Assembly (NCBI GenBank): GCA_964015035.1
Contig: CAXHCA010000006.1
Span: 1 to 64,000, forward strand
Source: BQJU01 sp964015035
GTDB taxonomy: Bacteria > Bacteroidota > Bacteroidia > Chitinophagales > Saprospiraceae
Reading direction: 5' to 3'
Length of the DNA stretch: 64,000 bases
Shown here: piece after piece, positions 42,968-53,323 of the stretch
How positions within the stretch are numbered: the stretch's first letter is position 1
Layout: the number at the start of each line of letters is the position of its first letter
Notes under the pieces: model-generated
What the model saw: the letters and a program-made list of their open reading frames with translations, nothing else
What the model was told of the DNA's origin: nothing
The model's database searches: none
Translations under genes and position numbers: made by a program

Positions 42968-45900
42968 CTATATCTCAAAATCTTCGATCTCTTCCATTTG
43001 GCTACGTCTGGCTTCATAAGCCTCTTGTGCCTGCTTGGAAGTGACAAACAGATGTTCAAATTCGCGTAGTCCTGTTCCTGCTGGAATTTGCTTACCAACA
43101 ATCACATTCTCTTTCAGGCCTGACAAGTTATCCAACTTGGCCCCAATTGCTGCGGTACTCAATACCTTCGTCGTTTCCTGGAAGGAAGCAGCAGAAATCC
43201 AGCTATGTGTACCCAAAGAAGATTTAGTAATACCCAATAACAATGGACTAGAAGTAGCCGCAACGGCATCACGGTATTCTACCGGCTTCTTATCATTGCG
43301 TTTGAGGTAAGAATTCTCTTCTCTCAACTGACGCAGGGTCACCAATTGCCCTGGTTTCAGCTTATTGGATTCACCGGGATCAGTGACAAACTTCTTGTCA
43401 AAAATCCAGTCATTTTGCTCCAGGAAGTCGTACTTCTCAACAGCTTCACCTTCCAGGAAGGAAGTATCACCTGGATCTTCAATTTGTACCCGGCGCATCA
43501 TCTGACGTACGATCACCTCAATGTGTTTGTTGTTGATCGTAATACCCTGAGAACGATAAACTTCCTGTACGCCGTTCACCAAGTAAGACTGCACGGCAAA
43601 TGGGCCCTTGATATTCAAGATATCGCGAGGCGCAATAGCACCGTCAGACAGTGGTGTACCGGCACGTACAAAGTCACCTTCCTGTACCAGGATATGCTTG
43701 GACAAGCCAATCAGGTATTTGCGTACCTGGCCGTCCTTGGCCGTAACGATTACCTCGCGGTTACCACGCTTGATCTTACCAAATGCCACCACACCGTCGA
43801 TTTCAGAAACCACAGCAGGGTTGGATGGGTTACGGGCCTCAAAGAGCTCCGTTACCCTTGGCAAACCACCCGTAATATCCTGGATCTTACCCAGTTTACG
43901 AGGAATCTTGACAATCTTCTGTCCGGCTTTTACTTCAGCTCCATCTTCAATCGAGATGTAAGAACCTACCGGCAGGTTATAGCTACGTAGTTCCTCTCCA
44001 TCCGTACTCAAAATCTTGATGGTAGGAATTTTCCGCTTATTCTTTGGTTCTGTGATCACCTTCTCTGCGTATCCGGTTTGATCGTCACGCTCAATTCGGA
44101 AGGTAACCCCTTCTTCAATATCCTCAAACTTGGTCACACCGTGGAATTCTGTCACGATCACCGCGTTAAATGGATCCCATTCACAAATAAGGTCTCCTTT
44201 CTTCACCGATTTGGCGCCAGCCACATGCAAAGTAGAACCGTAAGGAATGTGGTGGGCCGCCAACTGACGGCCAGTATCGTTATCCAAAATTCGCACTTCA
44301 CCTGTCCGGGAAAGTACAACCTGAATGTCGTTACCCAGTTCGTCCTTAGCAATGGTTACCCGGATACCATCAAATTCCAGTTTACCATTAAACTTGGAAA
44401 TGATTTCTGATTCCGTTTTGGACAGCGAAGCAATACCACCCACGTGGAAGGTACGCAGCGTCAACTGAGTTCCCGGTTCACCAATGGATTGTGCAGCGAT
44501 GATACCAACGGCATCACCTTTCTCAGCAATCCGACCAGTAGCCAGGTTCTTACCATAACATTTGGTACAAACACCCCGACGGGTCTCACAAGTTAATACG
44601 GAACGGATGGTAACTTCTTCTACACCAATTTCTTCCAGGTAATCAGCCATCGAAGTGGTGATGTAGTCACCACCTTTCAGCAAAATTTCCTCCGTTTCCG
44701 GATGGTAAATATCGTGCAAAGTATAACGTCCGGCAATCCGTGAAGATAATTGCTCAATGACCTTATCGTTATCGCGCAGTGCTGTAGTTTCAATACCCCG
44801 GAGTGTAGAACAATCTTCCTCCATAATCACCACATCCTGAGAAACGTCTACCAAACGACGAGTCAAATAACCGGCGTCGGCAGTTTTCAAAGCCGTATCG
44901 GCAAGACCTTTACGAGCACCGTGCGTGGAGATAAAGTATTCCAAAACGGACAATCCATCCACGAAGTTGGAAAGGATCGGGTTTTCAATAACCGCCCCAC
45001 CAGAGTCACCTGATTTTTTCGGCTTGGCCATCAATCCACGAAGTCCACACAGCTGCTTAATCTGCTGCTTGGAACCACGAGCACCGGAGTCAAGCATCAT
45101 ATATACAGAGTTGAACCCTTGCTTGTGAGCTGCGAGCTCCACCATTAAGGTTTCTGTAATCCGGTTATCCGCATAAGTCCACTTATCGATGATCTGATTA
45201 TACCGCTCATTGTTGGTAATCAGACCCATATTGTAGTTGTCCCATACTTCGTCAACCTCTGCTTGAGCTTCATCCAGTGTTTGTTGTTTTACAGTAGGGG
45301 TAATCAAATCCCCCAAGTTAAACGACAAACCACCTTTGAACGCCCAAAGGAATCCCATTTCCTTGATATTATCCAGGAAGTCGGCAGTTACGGCAAAGCT
45401 GGTTCTTTCCAGAATATCTGCAATAACCTTTTTCAGGTTCTTCTTGGTCAGCAATTCATTGATAAATGGCAAGCCCTCCGGCAAGTTCTGGTTGAACAGT
45501 ACCCGACCAGTAGTGGAATCCAGTAGCTTGTTCACAATCTTGCCTTCCTCATTTTCAATAGGCACCCTTACCTTAATGGGTGCGTGGAGATCCAACTGAC
45601 CTTCATTATAGGCAATGATCACCTCCTCCTGAGAGTAAAAAGCACGGCCATCACCTAGCACCTTGATGCTGTCGGTAGATTTACGCTCCTTGGTGATGTA
45701 ATAAAGGCCCAATACCATATCCTGAGAAGGCAGGGTAATTGGCGAACCATTTTGAGGGTTCAACATGTTGTGCGCAGACAGCATCAATACCTGGGCTTCC
45801 AGAATAGCCGCATGGCTCAACGGCACGTGTACCGCCATCTGGTCACCGTCAAAGTCGGCGTTGAAGGCACCACAAACAAGTGGGTGCAACTGTATGGCCT

Positions 45901-47278
45901 TACCTTCGATCAGTTTTGGTTGGAAAGCCTGAATAGACAAACGGTGCAGCGTTGGTGCCCGGTTGAGCATGACAGGGTGTCCTTTCAAAATATTTTCCAA
46001 AATCTCCCAGATCACCGGATCTTTACGATCCACCAGTTTCTTAGCAGATTTTACTGTTTTTACAATACCGCGCTCAATCAGTTTCCGAATGACAAATGGC
46101 TTGAACAATTCGGCAGCCATTGCCTTTGGAATACCACATTCGTGCAGTTTCAGAGTAGGACCTACCACAATCACCGAACGGCCAGAGTAGTCCACACGTT
46201 TACCGAGCAGGTTCTGACGGAAACGGCCTTGCTTCCCTTTCAGGATATCACTCAGTGACTTCAACGCACGGCCACCTTCCGCTTTTACCGCGTTAGACTT
46301 CCGAGAGTTGTCAAATAGAGAGTCAACAGCTTCCTGCAACATCCGCTTCTCATTACGGAGAATTACTTCCGGAGCTTTGATTTCCAATAGACGCTTCAAA
46401 CGGTTGTTCCGGATAATCACCCGACGATACAGGTCATTCAAATCAGAACTGGCGAAACGTCCACCATCCAAAGGTACCAATGGCCGCAATTCCGGTGGAA
46501 CAACCGGCAAGTACTGAATGATGGTCCATTCCGGACGGTTTTCAATGCGAGACAAGCCATCGCGGAAGGCTTCCACGACACGTAGACGCTTCAAAGCTTC
46601 ACTCTTCCGTTGCTGTGAAGTCTCATTTGCAGCCTGATGACGCAGGTCATAAGACAATTGATCCAAATCCAGGCGCATCAACAGTTCTCTTACTGCCTCA
46701 GCCCCCATTTTAGCAATGAATTTGGTTGGATCAGTATCATCCAGCATTTGGTTATCTGCCGGCAATGCATCCAGGATATCCAAATATTCCTCTTCTGACA
46801 GCAAGTCCATCTTCGCTACCCCCTCATTCTCCTTTACACCGGGTTGGATCACCACATACCGTTCGTAGTAAATGATGGATTCCAACTTCTTGGAAGACAA
46901 ACCAAGCATGTATCCAATCTTGTTGGGCAGAGATTTAAAAAACCAGATATGCACCACTGGTACCACTAGTTTAATGTGTCCCATTCTTTCACGACGTACC
47001 TTCTTCTCGGTTACCTCAACACCACAACGATCGCAAACAATCCCTTTATATCGAATACGCTTATATTTCCCACAGTAACATTCGTAGTCCTTGACCGGAC
47101 CAAAAATTCTTTCACAAAAAAGTCCATCTCTTTCCGGCTTGTAAGACCGATAATTGATGGTTTCCGGCTTCAGGACCTCACCATAAGAACGTTCCAGAAT
47201 ATCGTCCGGTGACGACAGGCTGATCGTAATGGAATCAAAATCCTGATTTTGGACACGACTTTTTTTCTTAAAAGGCAT
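42968..47278 (-). CDS. rpoC: RNA polymerase subunit beta'
   Basis: 1436 residues from the ATG giving MPFKKKSRVQNQDFDSITIS, the usual Bacteroidota start; an upstream in-frame ATG would add nine residues. N-terminal zinc ribbon CYCGKYKRIRYKGIVCDRCG, catalytic NADFDGDQMAVHVPLS with the three Mg-binding Asp, the bridge-helix region GARKGLADTALKTADAGYLT, and second zinc site with ETRRGVCTKCYGKNLATG. Follows rpoB by 70 bp and is the last gene of the operon. Confidence 0.98.
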   Translation of the reverse strand: MPFKKKSRVQNQDFDSITISLSSPDDILERSYGEVLKPETINYRSYKPERDGLFCERIFGPVKDYECYCGKYKRIRYKGIVCDRCGVEVTEKKVRRERMGHIKLVVPVVHIWFFKSLPNKIGYMLGLSSKKLESIIYYERYVVIQPGVKENEGVAKMDLLSEEEYLDILDALPADNQMLDDTDPTKFIAKMGAEAVRELLMRLDLDQLSYDLRHQAANETSQQRKSEALKRLRVVEAFRDGLSRIENRPEWTIIQYLPVVPPELRPLVPLDGGRFASSDLNDLYRRVIIRNNRLKRLLEIKAPEVILRNEKRMLQEAVDSLFDNSRKSNAVKAEGGRALKSLSDILKGKQGRFRQNLLGKRVDYSGRSVIVVGPTLKLHECGIPKAMAAELFKPFVIRKLIERGIVKTVKSAKKLVDRKDPVIWEILENILKGHPVMLNRAPTLHRLSIQAFQPKLIEGKAIQLHPLVCGAFNADFDGDQMAVHVPLSHAAILEAQVLMLSAHNMLNPQNGSPITLPSQDMVLGLYYITKERKSTDSIKVLGDGRAFYSQEEVIIAYNEGQLDLHAPIKVRVPIENEEGKIVNKLLDSTTGRVLFNQNLPEGLPFINELLTKKNLKKVIADILERTSFAVTADFLDNIKEMGFLWAFKGGLSFNLGDLITPTVKQQTLDEAQAEVDEVWDNYNMGLITNNERYNQIIDKWTYADNRITETLMVELAAHKQGFNSVYMMLDSGARGSKQQIKQLCGLRGLMAKPKKSGDSGGAVIENPILSNFVDGLSVLEYFISTHGARKGLADTALKTADAGYLTRRLVDVSQDVVIMEEDCSTLRGIETTALRDNDKVIEQLSSRIAGRYTLHDIYHPETEEILLKGGDYITTSMADYLEEIGVEEVTIRSVLTCETRRGVCTKCYGKNLATGRIAEKGDAVGIIAAQSIGEPGTQLTLRTFHVGGIASLSKTESEIISKFNGKLEFDGIRVTIAKDELGNDIQVVLSRTGEVRILDNDTGRQLAAHHIPYGSTLHVAGAKSVKKGDLICEWDPFNAVIVTEFHGVTKFEDIEEGVTFRIERDDQTGYAEKVITEPKNKRKIPTIKILSTDGEELRSYNLPVGSYISIEDGAEVKAGQKIVKIPRKLGKIQDITGGLPRVTELFEARNPSNPAVVSEIDGVVAFGKIKRGNREVIVTAKDGQVRKYLIGLSKHILVQEGDFVRAGTPLSDGAIAPRDILNIKGPFAVQSYLVNGVQEVYRSQGITINNKHIEVIVRQMMRRVQIEDPGDTSFLEGEAVEKYDFLEQNDWIFDKKFVTDPGESNKLKPGQLVTLRQLREENSYLKRNDKKPVEYRDAVAATSSPLLLGITKSSLGTHSWISAASFQETTKVLSTAAIGAKLDNLSGLKENVIVGKQIPAGTGLREFEHLFVTSKQAQEAYEARRSQMEEIEDFEI

Positions 47279-47348
47279 ATTTATTAGAATTTGATCGATG
47301 ATCAATAGATTCCCGAAGCAACCCCAACGCCACTTCAGGAAGATTTAT

Positions 47349-50300
47349 TTAGTCAAATTTTACATCAAGCGCCAGACCACGCAATTCGTGCACGAGTACG
47401 TTAAAGGACTCGGGAATATTTGGCGTTGGTAGATTGTCTCCCTTCACAATAGCTTCGTATGCTTTCGCCCGGCCGTTGATATCATCTGACTTGATAGTCA
47501 ACAACTCCTGCAGGATGTTGGAAGCACCAAAGGCCTCCAATGCCCATACTTCCATCTCACCAAAACGCTGACCACCAAACTGGGCTTTACCACCCAATGG
47601 TTGCTGCGTAATCAATGAGTATGGTCCGATAGAACGTGCGTGCATCTTATCGTCTACCATGTGAGAAAGTTTAAGCATGTAGATCACACCCACCGTTGCT
47701 TGCTGGTGGAAACGGTCTCCCGTCTCTCCATCGCTGAGGTAAGTCTGCCCCAGGCTTGGCAAGTTTGCCTTCTGGATGTAAGTCTCGATTTCATCTTGAC
47801 TGGCACCGTCAAAAATTGGCGTTGCAAATTTGACGCCCATTTTCTCACCGGCCCAACCCAAAACGGTCTCGAAAATCTGACCGAGGTTCATCCGAGAAGG
47901 TACCCCCAGTGGATTCAATACGATATCTACAGGCGTTCCATCTTCCAGGAATGGCATATCTTCAGATCTTACAATCCGCGATACAATTCCTTTGTTACCG
48001 TGACGACCGGCCAATTTGTCTCCCACCTTCAGCTTGCGCTTCTTAGCCAGGTATACTTTAGCCAGTTTCAACACACCAGCAGGCAATTCATCACCAATGC
48101 TGATATTGAATTTCTCACGCTTATAACGACCTACTTCCTCATTGGTCTTGATGCTGTAGTTGTGCAGCAACCTTGCTACCAGCGCATTAGTGTTCTCATC
48201 ATCCGTCCAGTTGCTATAATCAACAGTGGCATATTCTACTTCGCGTAGCAGCTCCTGATTGAACTTGACGCCTTTGGGAACCAATTGCTCTCCATAGATG
48301 CTCTTCACACCTTGCGAAACCTTGTCCTTCACCAAAACCAATAGTTTATCGATCAGGATGGTTTTCAATTCATTGAGGGCAATTTTATGTTGGTCATCCA
48401 GCTTAGTCAGCTGATCCTTTTCCTGAGCCTTCTGTACTTTGTCCTTCTTGGCCCGGGCGAACAACTGCTTATCAATGATAATCCCCTGAGTAGATGGAGG
48501 TGCTTTTAATGAAGCATCCTTCACATCACCGGCCTTATCACCGAAGATCGCTCTCAGCAGTTTTTCTTCAGGAGTCGGGTCAGATTCGCCTTTAGGCGTA
48601 ATCTTACCAATCAGGATATCCCCTTCCTTGATCCAGGCACCTACGCGGATAATACCGTTTTCATCTAGGTCCTTAGTAGCTTCCTCACTGACGTTTGGAA
48701 TATCATTGGTCAATTCTTCCTCGCCCAATTTGGTATCCCGCACATCCAGTTCGAAGTGCTCAATGTGTAGTGAAGTAAAGATATCCTCACGCACTACCCT
48801 TTCGGAAAGTACGATGGCATCTTCAAAGTTGTATCCCTTCCAAGGCATAAATGCCACTTTCAGGTTTTGACCAAGTGCCAATTCGCCCTTTTCAGTAGCG
48901 TAACCGTCACAAAGGATCATTCCACGGTGTACCCGATCACCACGACGTACAATTGGCGTCAAGTTGATACACGTACCCTGGTTGGTCCGCATGAACTTAG
49001 TCAGTCTATATGATTTGCGGTTGTCCTCAAAAGAAACCAGTTGTTCTTCCTCTGTGCGGTCATAGCGGATGACAATTTCATTAGCATCCACATATTCTAC
49101 CACACCATCACCTTCGGCGTTGATCAACATACGGGAGTCACGCGCTACTTTACCTTCCAGTCCTGTTCCCACAATTGGAGAGGAAGGACGGATCAATGGT
49201 ACCGCTTGACGCTGCATGTTAGATCCCATCAGGGCCCGGTTGGCGTCATCATTTTCCAAGAATGGAATCATGGATGCGGAAACCCCTACAATCTGGTTAG
49301 GAGCAACGTCCATAAATTCGATCTCCTCCGGTGCCAACACGGGGAAATCACCATGTTCCCTACATTTCACACGATCAGACAGGAAGGCCCCCGTTTCGTT
49401 ATTGATAGGCGCATTGGCCTGAGCAATTCGCTTAAAGTCTTCACCTTCCGCAGAAAGATATTTGGCCTCACTCTTCACATCTACTTCTCCTTCCACTACT
49501 GCCCGGTATGGTGTTTCCAAAAATCCCATTTTATTCACCTTAGCGTGAACACAAAGGGTGGAAATCAAACCAATGTTTGGTCCTTCCGGTGTTTCAATAG
49601 TACAAAGGCGACCATAGTGAGAGTAGTGAACGTCTCGCACCTCAAACCCGGCACGTTCCCGCGAAAGACCTCCAGGTCCGAGTGCTGAAATCCGGCGCTT
49701 GTGCGTAATCTCCGAAAGTGGGTTGGTTTGATCGAGGAATTGTGACAGCTGACTGGTTCCGAAGAAAGAGTTAATTACAGAAGAAAGGGTCCGCGCATTG
49801 ATCAAATCGATGGGCGTAAAGACCTCGTTATCCCGTACGTTCATTCTTTCACGGATGGTCCGGGCCATACGAGCCAGACCGACACCAAACTGCGCATACA
49901 ATTGTTCGCCTACCGTCCGCACCCGGCGATTGCTCAAGTGGTCGATATCGTCAATTTCTGCCTTTTGGTTCATCAGTGCTACCAAATACTTTACGATATC
50001 GATGATATCTTCTTTGGTCAGCACCAATGTCTCCTTAGAAATTTCCAATCCGAGTTTGCGATTGATCTTATAGCGACCAACTTCTCCCAGGTTGTAACGT
50101 TTATCGGAGAAAAACAATTTGTCGATAATGCCTCTTGCCGTTTCCTCATCCGGTGGATCAGTACCGCGCAATTGGCGATAGATATGCTGAACCGCTTCCA
50201 TTTCCGAACTGGAAGGGTCTTTTTGCAACGTATTATATATAATGGAGTAATCCAGTTCGATTTCTTCTTTCTGGAGGATAATGGTTTCCATTTCCGCATC

Positions 50301-51173
50301 CAGGATCAACTCAATATTGTCCTCATCCAGCACGACATCACGTTCGAGGATGATTTCATTCCGTTCGATGGTAACCACCTCTCCAGTATCTTCATCCACA
50401 AAGTCTTCTGTCCACGTGCGCAATACCCGGGCTGCCAGTTTACGGCCGATGGCTTTTTCAAGTTCCTCGCGGGTTGCTGAAATTTCGTCTGCCAGGTCAA
50501 AAATATCGAGAATGGCTTTATCAGAATCGTAGCCGATAGCCCGTAAAAGAGTAGTTACCGGGAATTTTTTCTTACGGTCGATATAGGCATACATCACCGT
50601 ATTAATATCCGTAGCGAATTCCATCCAAGCCCCTTTAAAAGGAATGACCCGGGCGGAATAAATCTTAGTACCATTGGGGTGGAAAGTTTGCCCAAAGAAC
50701 ACACCGGGAGATCGGTGCAACTGAGAGACAATAACTCTTTCTGCACCGTTGATCACGAAAGTTCCCTTTGGTGTCATGTACGGAATGTTTCCTAAGAAAA
50801 CATCCTGGATGATCGTTTGGAAATCGACGTGTTCTTCGTCATTACAGGAAAGGCGCAATTTGGCCTTCAGGGGTACACTGTAAGTCAAACCTCGCTGCAT
50901 ACACTCTTCGATGGTGTAGCGTGGAGGATCGATAAAGTAGTCCAGAAACTCTAGTACGAAAATGTTTCTGGCATCAGTAATTGGGAAATTTTCCTGAAAT
51001 ACTTTATAAAGTCCTTCATTGACCCTGTTTTCTGGGGTAGTCTCCAACTGGAAGAATTCCTGAAAGGACTTCAACTGTATTTCAAGCAAATCAGGGTACT
51101 GAGAGGAGAGTTTGATTTTGCCAAAATTGATCCGTAGACTTTCGGCAGTTTGTACCTTACTGTTTGATGTCAT
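47349..51173 (-). CDS. rpoB: RNA polymerase subunit beta
   Basis: 1274 residues from the ATG giving MTSNSKVQTAESLRINFGK; a longer start 42 bases upstream is less likely. Recognisable segments are the rifampicin-pocket region (FFGTSQLSQFLDQTNPLSEI, then THKRRISALGPGGLSRERAG), with no residue obviously matching a common resistance change, KLAGRHGNKGIVSRIV, and the C-terminal GGKAQFGGQRFGEMEVWALE. A 112-bp family B element and a stem-loop separate it from rplL. Confidence 0.98.
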   Translation of the reverse strand: MTSNSKVQTAESLRINFGKIKLSSQYPDLLEIQLKSFQEFFQLETTPENRVNEGLYKVFQENFPITDARNIFVLEFLDYFIDPPRYTIEECMQRGLTYSVPLKAKLRLSCNDEEHVDFQTIIQDVFLGNIPYMTPKGTFVINGAERVIVSQLHRSPGVFFGQTFHPNGTKIYSARVIPFKGAWMEFATDINTVMYAYIDRKKKFPVTTLLRAIGYDSDKAILDIFDLADEISATREELEKAIGRKLAARVLRTWTEDFVDEDTGEVVTIERNEIILERDVVLDEDNIELILDAEMETIILQKEEIELDYSIIYNTLQKDPSSSEMEAVQHIYRQLRGTDPPDEETARGIIDKLFFSDKRYNLGEVGRYKINRKLGLEISKETLVLTKEDIIDIVKYLVALMNQKAEIDDIDHLSNRRVRTVGEQLYAQFGVGLARMARTIRERMNVRDNEVFTPIDLINARTLSSVINSFFGTSQLSQFLDQTNPLSEITHKRRISALGPGGLSRERAGFEVRDVHYSHYGRLCTIETPEGPNIGLISTLCVHAKVNKMGFLETPYRAVVEGEVDVKSEAKYLSAEGEDFKRIAQANAPINNETGAFLSDRVKCREHGDFPVLAPEEIEFMDVAPNQIVGVSASMIPFLENDDANRALMGSNMQRQAVPLIRPSSPIVGTGLEGKVARDSRMLINAEGDGVVEYVDANEIVIRYDRTEEEQLVSFEDNRKSYRLTKFMRTNQGTCINLTPIVRRGDRVHRGMILCDGYATEKGELALGQNLKVAFMPWKGYNFEDAIVLSERVVREDIFTSLHIEHFELDVRDTKLGEEELTNDIPNVSEEATKDLDENGIIRVGAWIKEGDILIGKITPKGESDPTPEEKLLRAIFGDKAGDVKDASLKAPPSTQGIIIDKQLFARAKKDKVQKAQEKDQLTKLDDQHKIALNELKTILIDKLLVLVKDKVSQGVKSIYGEQLVPKGVKFNQELLREVEYATVDYSNWTDDENTNALVARLLHNYSIKTNEEVGRYKREKFNISIGDELPAGVLKLAKVYLAKKRKLKVGDKLAGRHGNKGIVSRIVRSEDMPFLEDGTPVDIVLNPLGVPSRMNLGQIFETVLGWAGEKMGVKFATPIFDGASQDEIETYIQKANLPSLGQTYLSDGETGDRFHQQATVGVIYMLKLSHMVDDKMHARSIGPYSLITQQPLGGKAQFGGQRFGEMEVWALEAFGASNILQELLTIKSDDINGRAKAYEAIVKGDNLPTPNIPESFNVLVHELRGLALDVKFD

Positions 51174-51268
51174 CTGCAAATTTGATTTTTTTTGGCGATC
51201 AAAGCGTCTCTTCAACCACCGACACAGAAATAATACCCATTAAACAGGTAAATAGTTCAATAAAACTT

Positions 51269-51380
51269 GGTTCTTTGACAAATTCTGCGGTTCAGAGTCA
51301 ATTAAAAATGATAACCCCACGCTTGTAAAAGCGCTTTTTGCTCATATTTTGGCTTGACAACAACTTTTGTCAAAGGAACG
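51269..51380 (-). repeat. Family B element upstream of rpoB
   Basis: Read with rpoB: GTTCCTTTGACAAAA at the left, CAGAATTTGTCAAAGAACC at the right, with TTTTTAATTGACTCTGAACC before the right arm, as in the copy in front of the TPR gene. Length is 112 bp. It ends about 95 bp before the rpoB start, in the same relative orientation as the other copies. Confidence 0.7.
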
Positions 51381-51409
51381 TAGAACTTGAACTTTATCTA
51401 TACAACAAT

Positions 51410-51443
51410 AGGCTTAGCCAGTTGGTAACAACTCGCTAAGCCT
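51410..51443 (-). terminator. rplL-rpoB stem-loop (attenuator candidate)
   Basis: AGGCTTAGC, then GAGTTG-TTAC-CAACTG, then GCTAAGCCT on the minus strand: a stem of about 15 bp with a 4-base loop and one mismatch. It is followed by only a partial U-run (ATTGTTGT). Between rplL and rpoB such a structure fits an attenuator or RNase III site, as known in E. coli; a second, plus-strand reading has TTTTT after it. Confidence 0.6.
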
Positions 51444-51505
51444 TTTTGCTCCAAAAACCGGGTTATTTTTTGGTTATAAACCTAAACCCAGTCTTTGGCA
51501 GGTAA

Positions 51506-51889
51506 TTACTTCAGTTCAACCGTAGCTCCAGCATCAGCCAAAGCAGTCTTAATAGACTCGGCTTCTTCCTTAGCAACACCTTGCTTCAATACACTAGGAG
51601 CACCGTCTACTAATTCCTTAGCTTCTTTCAAGCCCAGGCCAAGTAAAGATTTCACCTCTTTAACCACTTTGAGCTTAGCGCCACCTGCGGATTCCAATAC
51701 AACGTCGAACTCAGTTTTTTCAGCAGCGCCGCCGCCTTCTCCACCGCCAGCAGCAGGGCCAGCAGCAACTGCTACAGCTGCAGCAGCAGGTTCAATGCCA
51801 TATTCGTCTTTCAATATTCCAGCCAGTTCGTTTACCTCTTTAACGGTGAGATTTACCAACTGTTCTGCAAATTCTTTTAGATCTGCCAT
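51506..51889 (-). CDS. rplL: Ribosomal protein bL12
   Basis: 127 residues. N-terminal dimerisation region (LKEFAEQLVNLTVKEVNELA), an alanine/glycine-rich hinge (AAAVAVAAGPAAGGGEGGGA), and the C-terminal factor-binding domain with EVKSLLGLGLKEAKELVDGA. It forms the ribosomal stalk with bL10. Confidence 0.97.
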   Translation of the reverse strand: MADLKEFAEQLVNLTVKEVNELAGILKDEYGIEPAAAAVAVAAGPAAGGGEGGGAAEKTEFDVVLESAGGAKLKVVKEVKSLLGLGLKEAKELVDGAPSVLKQGVAKEEAESIKTALADAGATVELK

Positions 51890-52019
51890 TTTGAATGGTT
51901 TTTAAAATTTGTACGATAATTTATTAAAAATATATCGTGCGATTAAGCTTGGAAGCCATACCTATGCACAATGGGCGATTTGTTATTCCGGTTTCGCCAT
52001 CTCCGGACGGGAGCAATGA

Positions 52020-52547
52020 TTACTCTCCTTTCTCCTCCAGCGCTTTGAGCAAGCCCATGATGGTAGACCCACCAGACTTCAAAGAGCTGACCACCGTTTT
52101 TGCTGGTGATTGGAGCAATGCGATAACTTCGGCAACGAGATCTTCCTTTGACTTCAATTTCGTCAGCGGTTCGATCTGGTCATCACCTGCGAAGATATCT
52201 GTATCGATGTAAGCCGCTTTCAGAACAGGCTTATCAGCCTCTTTTCTGAATTCTTTTAGCACCTTAGCGGGCAAACTTGCAGTCTCCGTAAACAGGATAG
52301 CAGTTGGGCCTTTAAGGGCGTCATAAAGATTAGCGTAATTTTTTTCTTCCGGGAAAGATTCCAGCGCTTTGATGGCAAGGGTGTTTTTCACCACTTTCAT
52401 CTCAATGCCTTTCTCATAACACATTCCACGAAACTGGTTGACCTGTGCTACCGTCAAGGTTGAAGCATCTGTCAGGTAAAAAAACTGAGTATTCTCAAAT
52501 TTTTCCTTCAATACTTCAATGGCAGCTGTTTTTTCTGCTCTGGTCAT
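52020..52547 (-). CDS. rplJ: Ribosomal protein uL10
   Basis: 175 residues: MTRAEKTAAIEVLKEKFENT at the N-terminus, GMCYEKGIEMKVVKNTLAIK for the rRNA-binding part and a C-terminal helix that carries the bL12 dimers (TIMGLLKALEEKGE). It lies 23 bp after rplA; the 130 bp to rplL hold no gene. Confidence 0.96.
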   Translation of the reverse strand: MTRAEKTAAIEVLKEKFENTQFFYLTDASTLTVAQVNQFRGMCYEKGIEMKVVKNTLAIKALESFPEEKNYANLYDALKGPTAILFTETASLPAKVLKEFRKEADKPVLKAAYIDTDIFAGDDQIEPLTKLKSKEDLVAEVIALLQSPAKTVVSSLKSGGSTIMGLLKALEEKGE

Positions 52548-52570
52548 TTTATCTTGATGTTTTTAAAGGC

Positions 52571-53263
52571 TTAACGAAGAAATTTTGTATCCACCTTCAC
52601 ACCAGGACTCATGGTACTGGCTACGGTAACAGACTTAACATAAACGCCTTTTGCCGTTGAAGGTTTCATTTTCATCAGGGTACCGAGTAACTCGTTTGCA
52701 TTGTCCTTTAATTGATCAGGATTAAAGGAAACGCGGCCTATTGAAGCATGAATAATTCCATATTTATCAACGCGGAAAGAGATTTTACCCTTTTTCACGT
52801 CTGCTACTGCTGCCCCGACATCCTGGGTAACGGTTCCCGTCTTGGGGTTTGGCATCAAACCACGAGGGCCCAATGTCCGACCAATTCGGCCCACCTTTGC
52901 CATTACCTGAGGCATGGCGATCACTACGTCCACATCGGTCCATCCCCCCTGAACTTTATCGATCAGTTCGTCCAGACCTACGTAGTCAGCACCAGCAGCC
53001 TTAGCTTCTTCCTCCTTATCAGGAGTACAGAATACCATTACAGATTTGGTTTTACCCGTTCCGTGTGGCAGAGATACCGTGCCACGCAAGGCTTGATCGG
53101 CTTTTCTAGGATCAACTCCCAGGCGAATGTGCAGGTCGACAGAAGCATCAAATTTTGTTGTGTTGACCTCTTTCACGAGCGCCATAGCTTCTTCCAATGA
53201 ATACTGTTTATTAGCATCCACTTTGGCATTAGCTGCTGCCCGCTTTTTTCCTACTTTTGCCAT
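52571..53263 (-). CDS. rplA: Ribosomal protein uL1
   Basis: 230 residues from the ATG giving MAKVGKKRAAANAKVDANKQ; a non-ATG start upstream would add 12 residues and is rejected. Contains DLHIRLGVDPRKADQALRGT, RTLGPRGLMPNPKTGTVTQD and KGVYVKSVTVASTMSPGVKV. It binds 23S rRNA at the L1 stalk. Confidence 0.97.
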   Translation of the reverse strand: MAKVGKKRAAANAKVDANKQYSLEEAMALVKEVNTTKFDASVDLHIRLGVDPRKADQALRGTVSLPHGTGKTKSVMVFCTPDKEEEAKAAGADYVGLDELIDKVQGGWTDVDVVIAMPQVMAKVGRIGRTLGPRGLMPNPKTGTVTQDVGAAVADVKKGKISFRVDKYGIIHASIGRVSFNPDQLKDNANELLGTLMKMKPSTAKGVYVKSVTVASTMSPGVKVDTKFLR

Positions 53264-53323
53264 TTTTAATAATTTTGAGGTGATAGCGTCCCAATTCAAA
53301 TTGGAACTCCCTTCCTTTTATAA

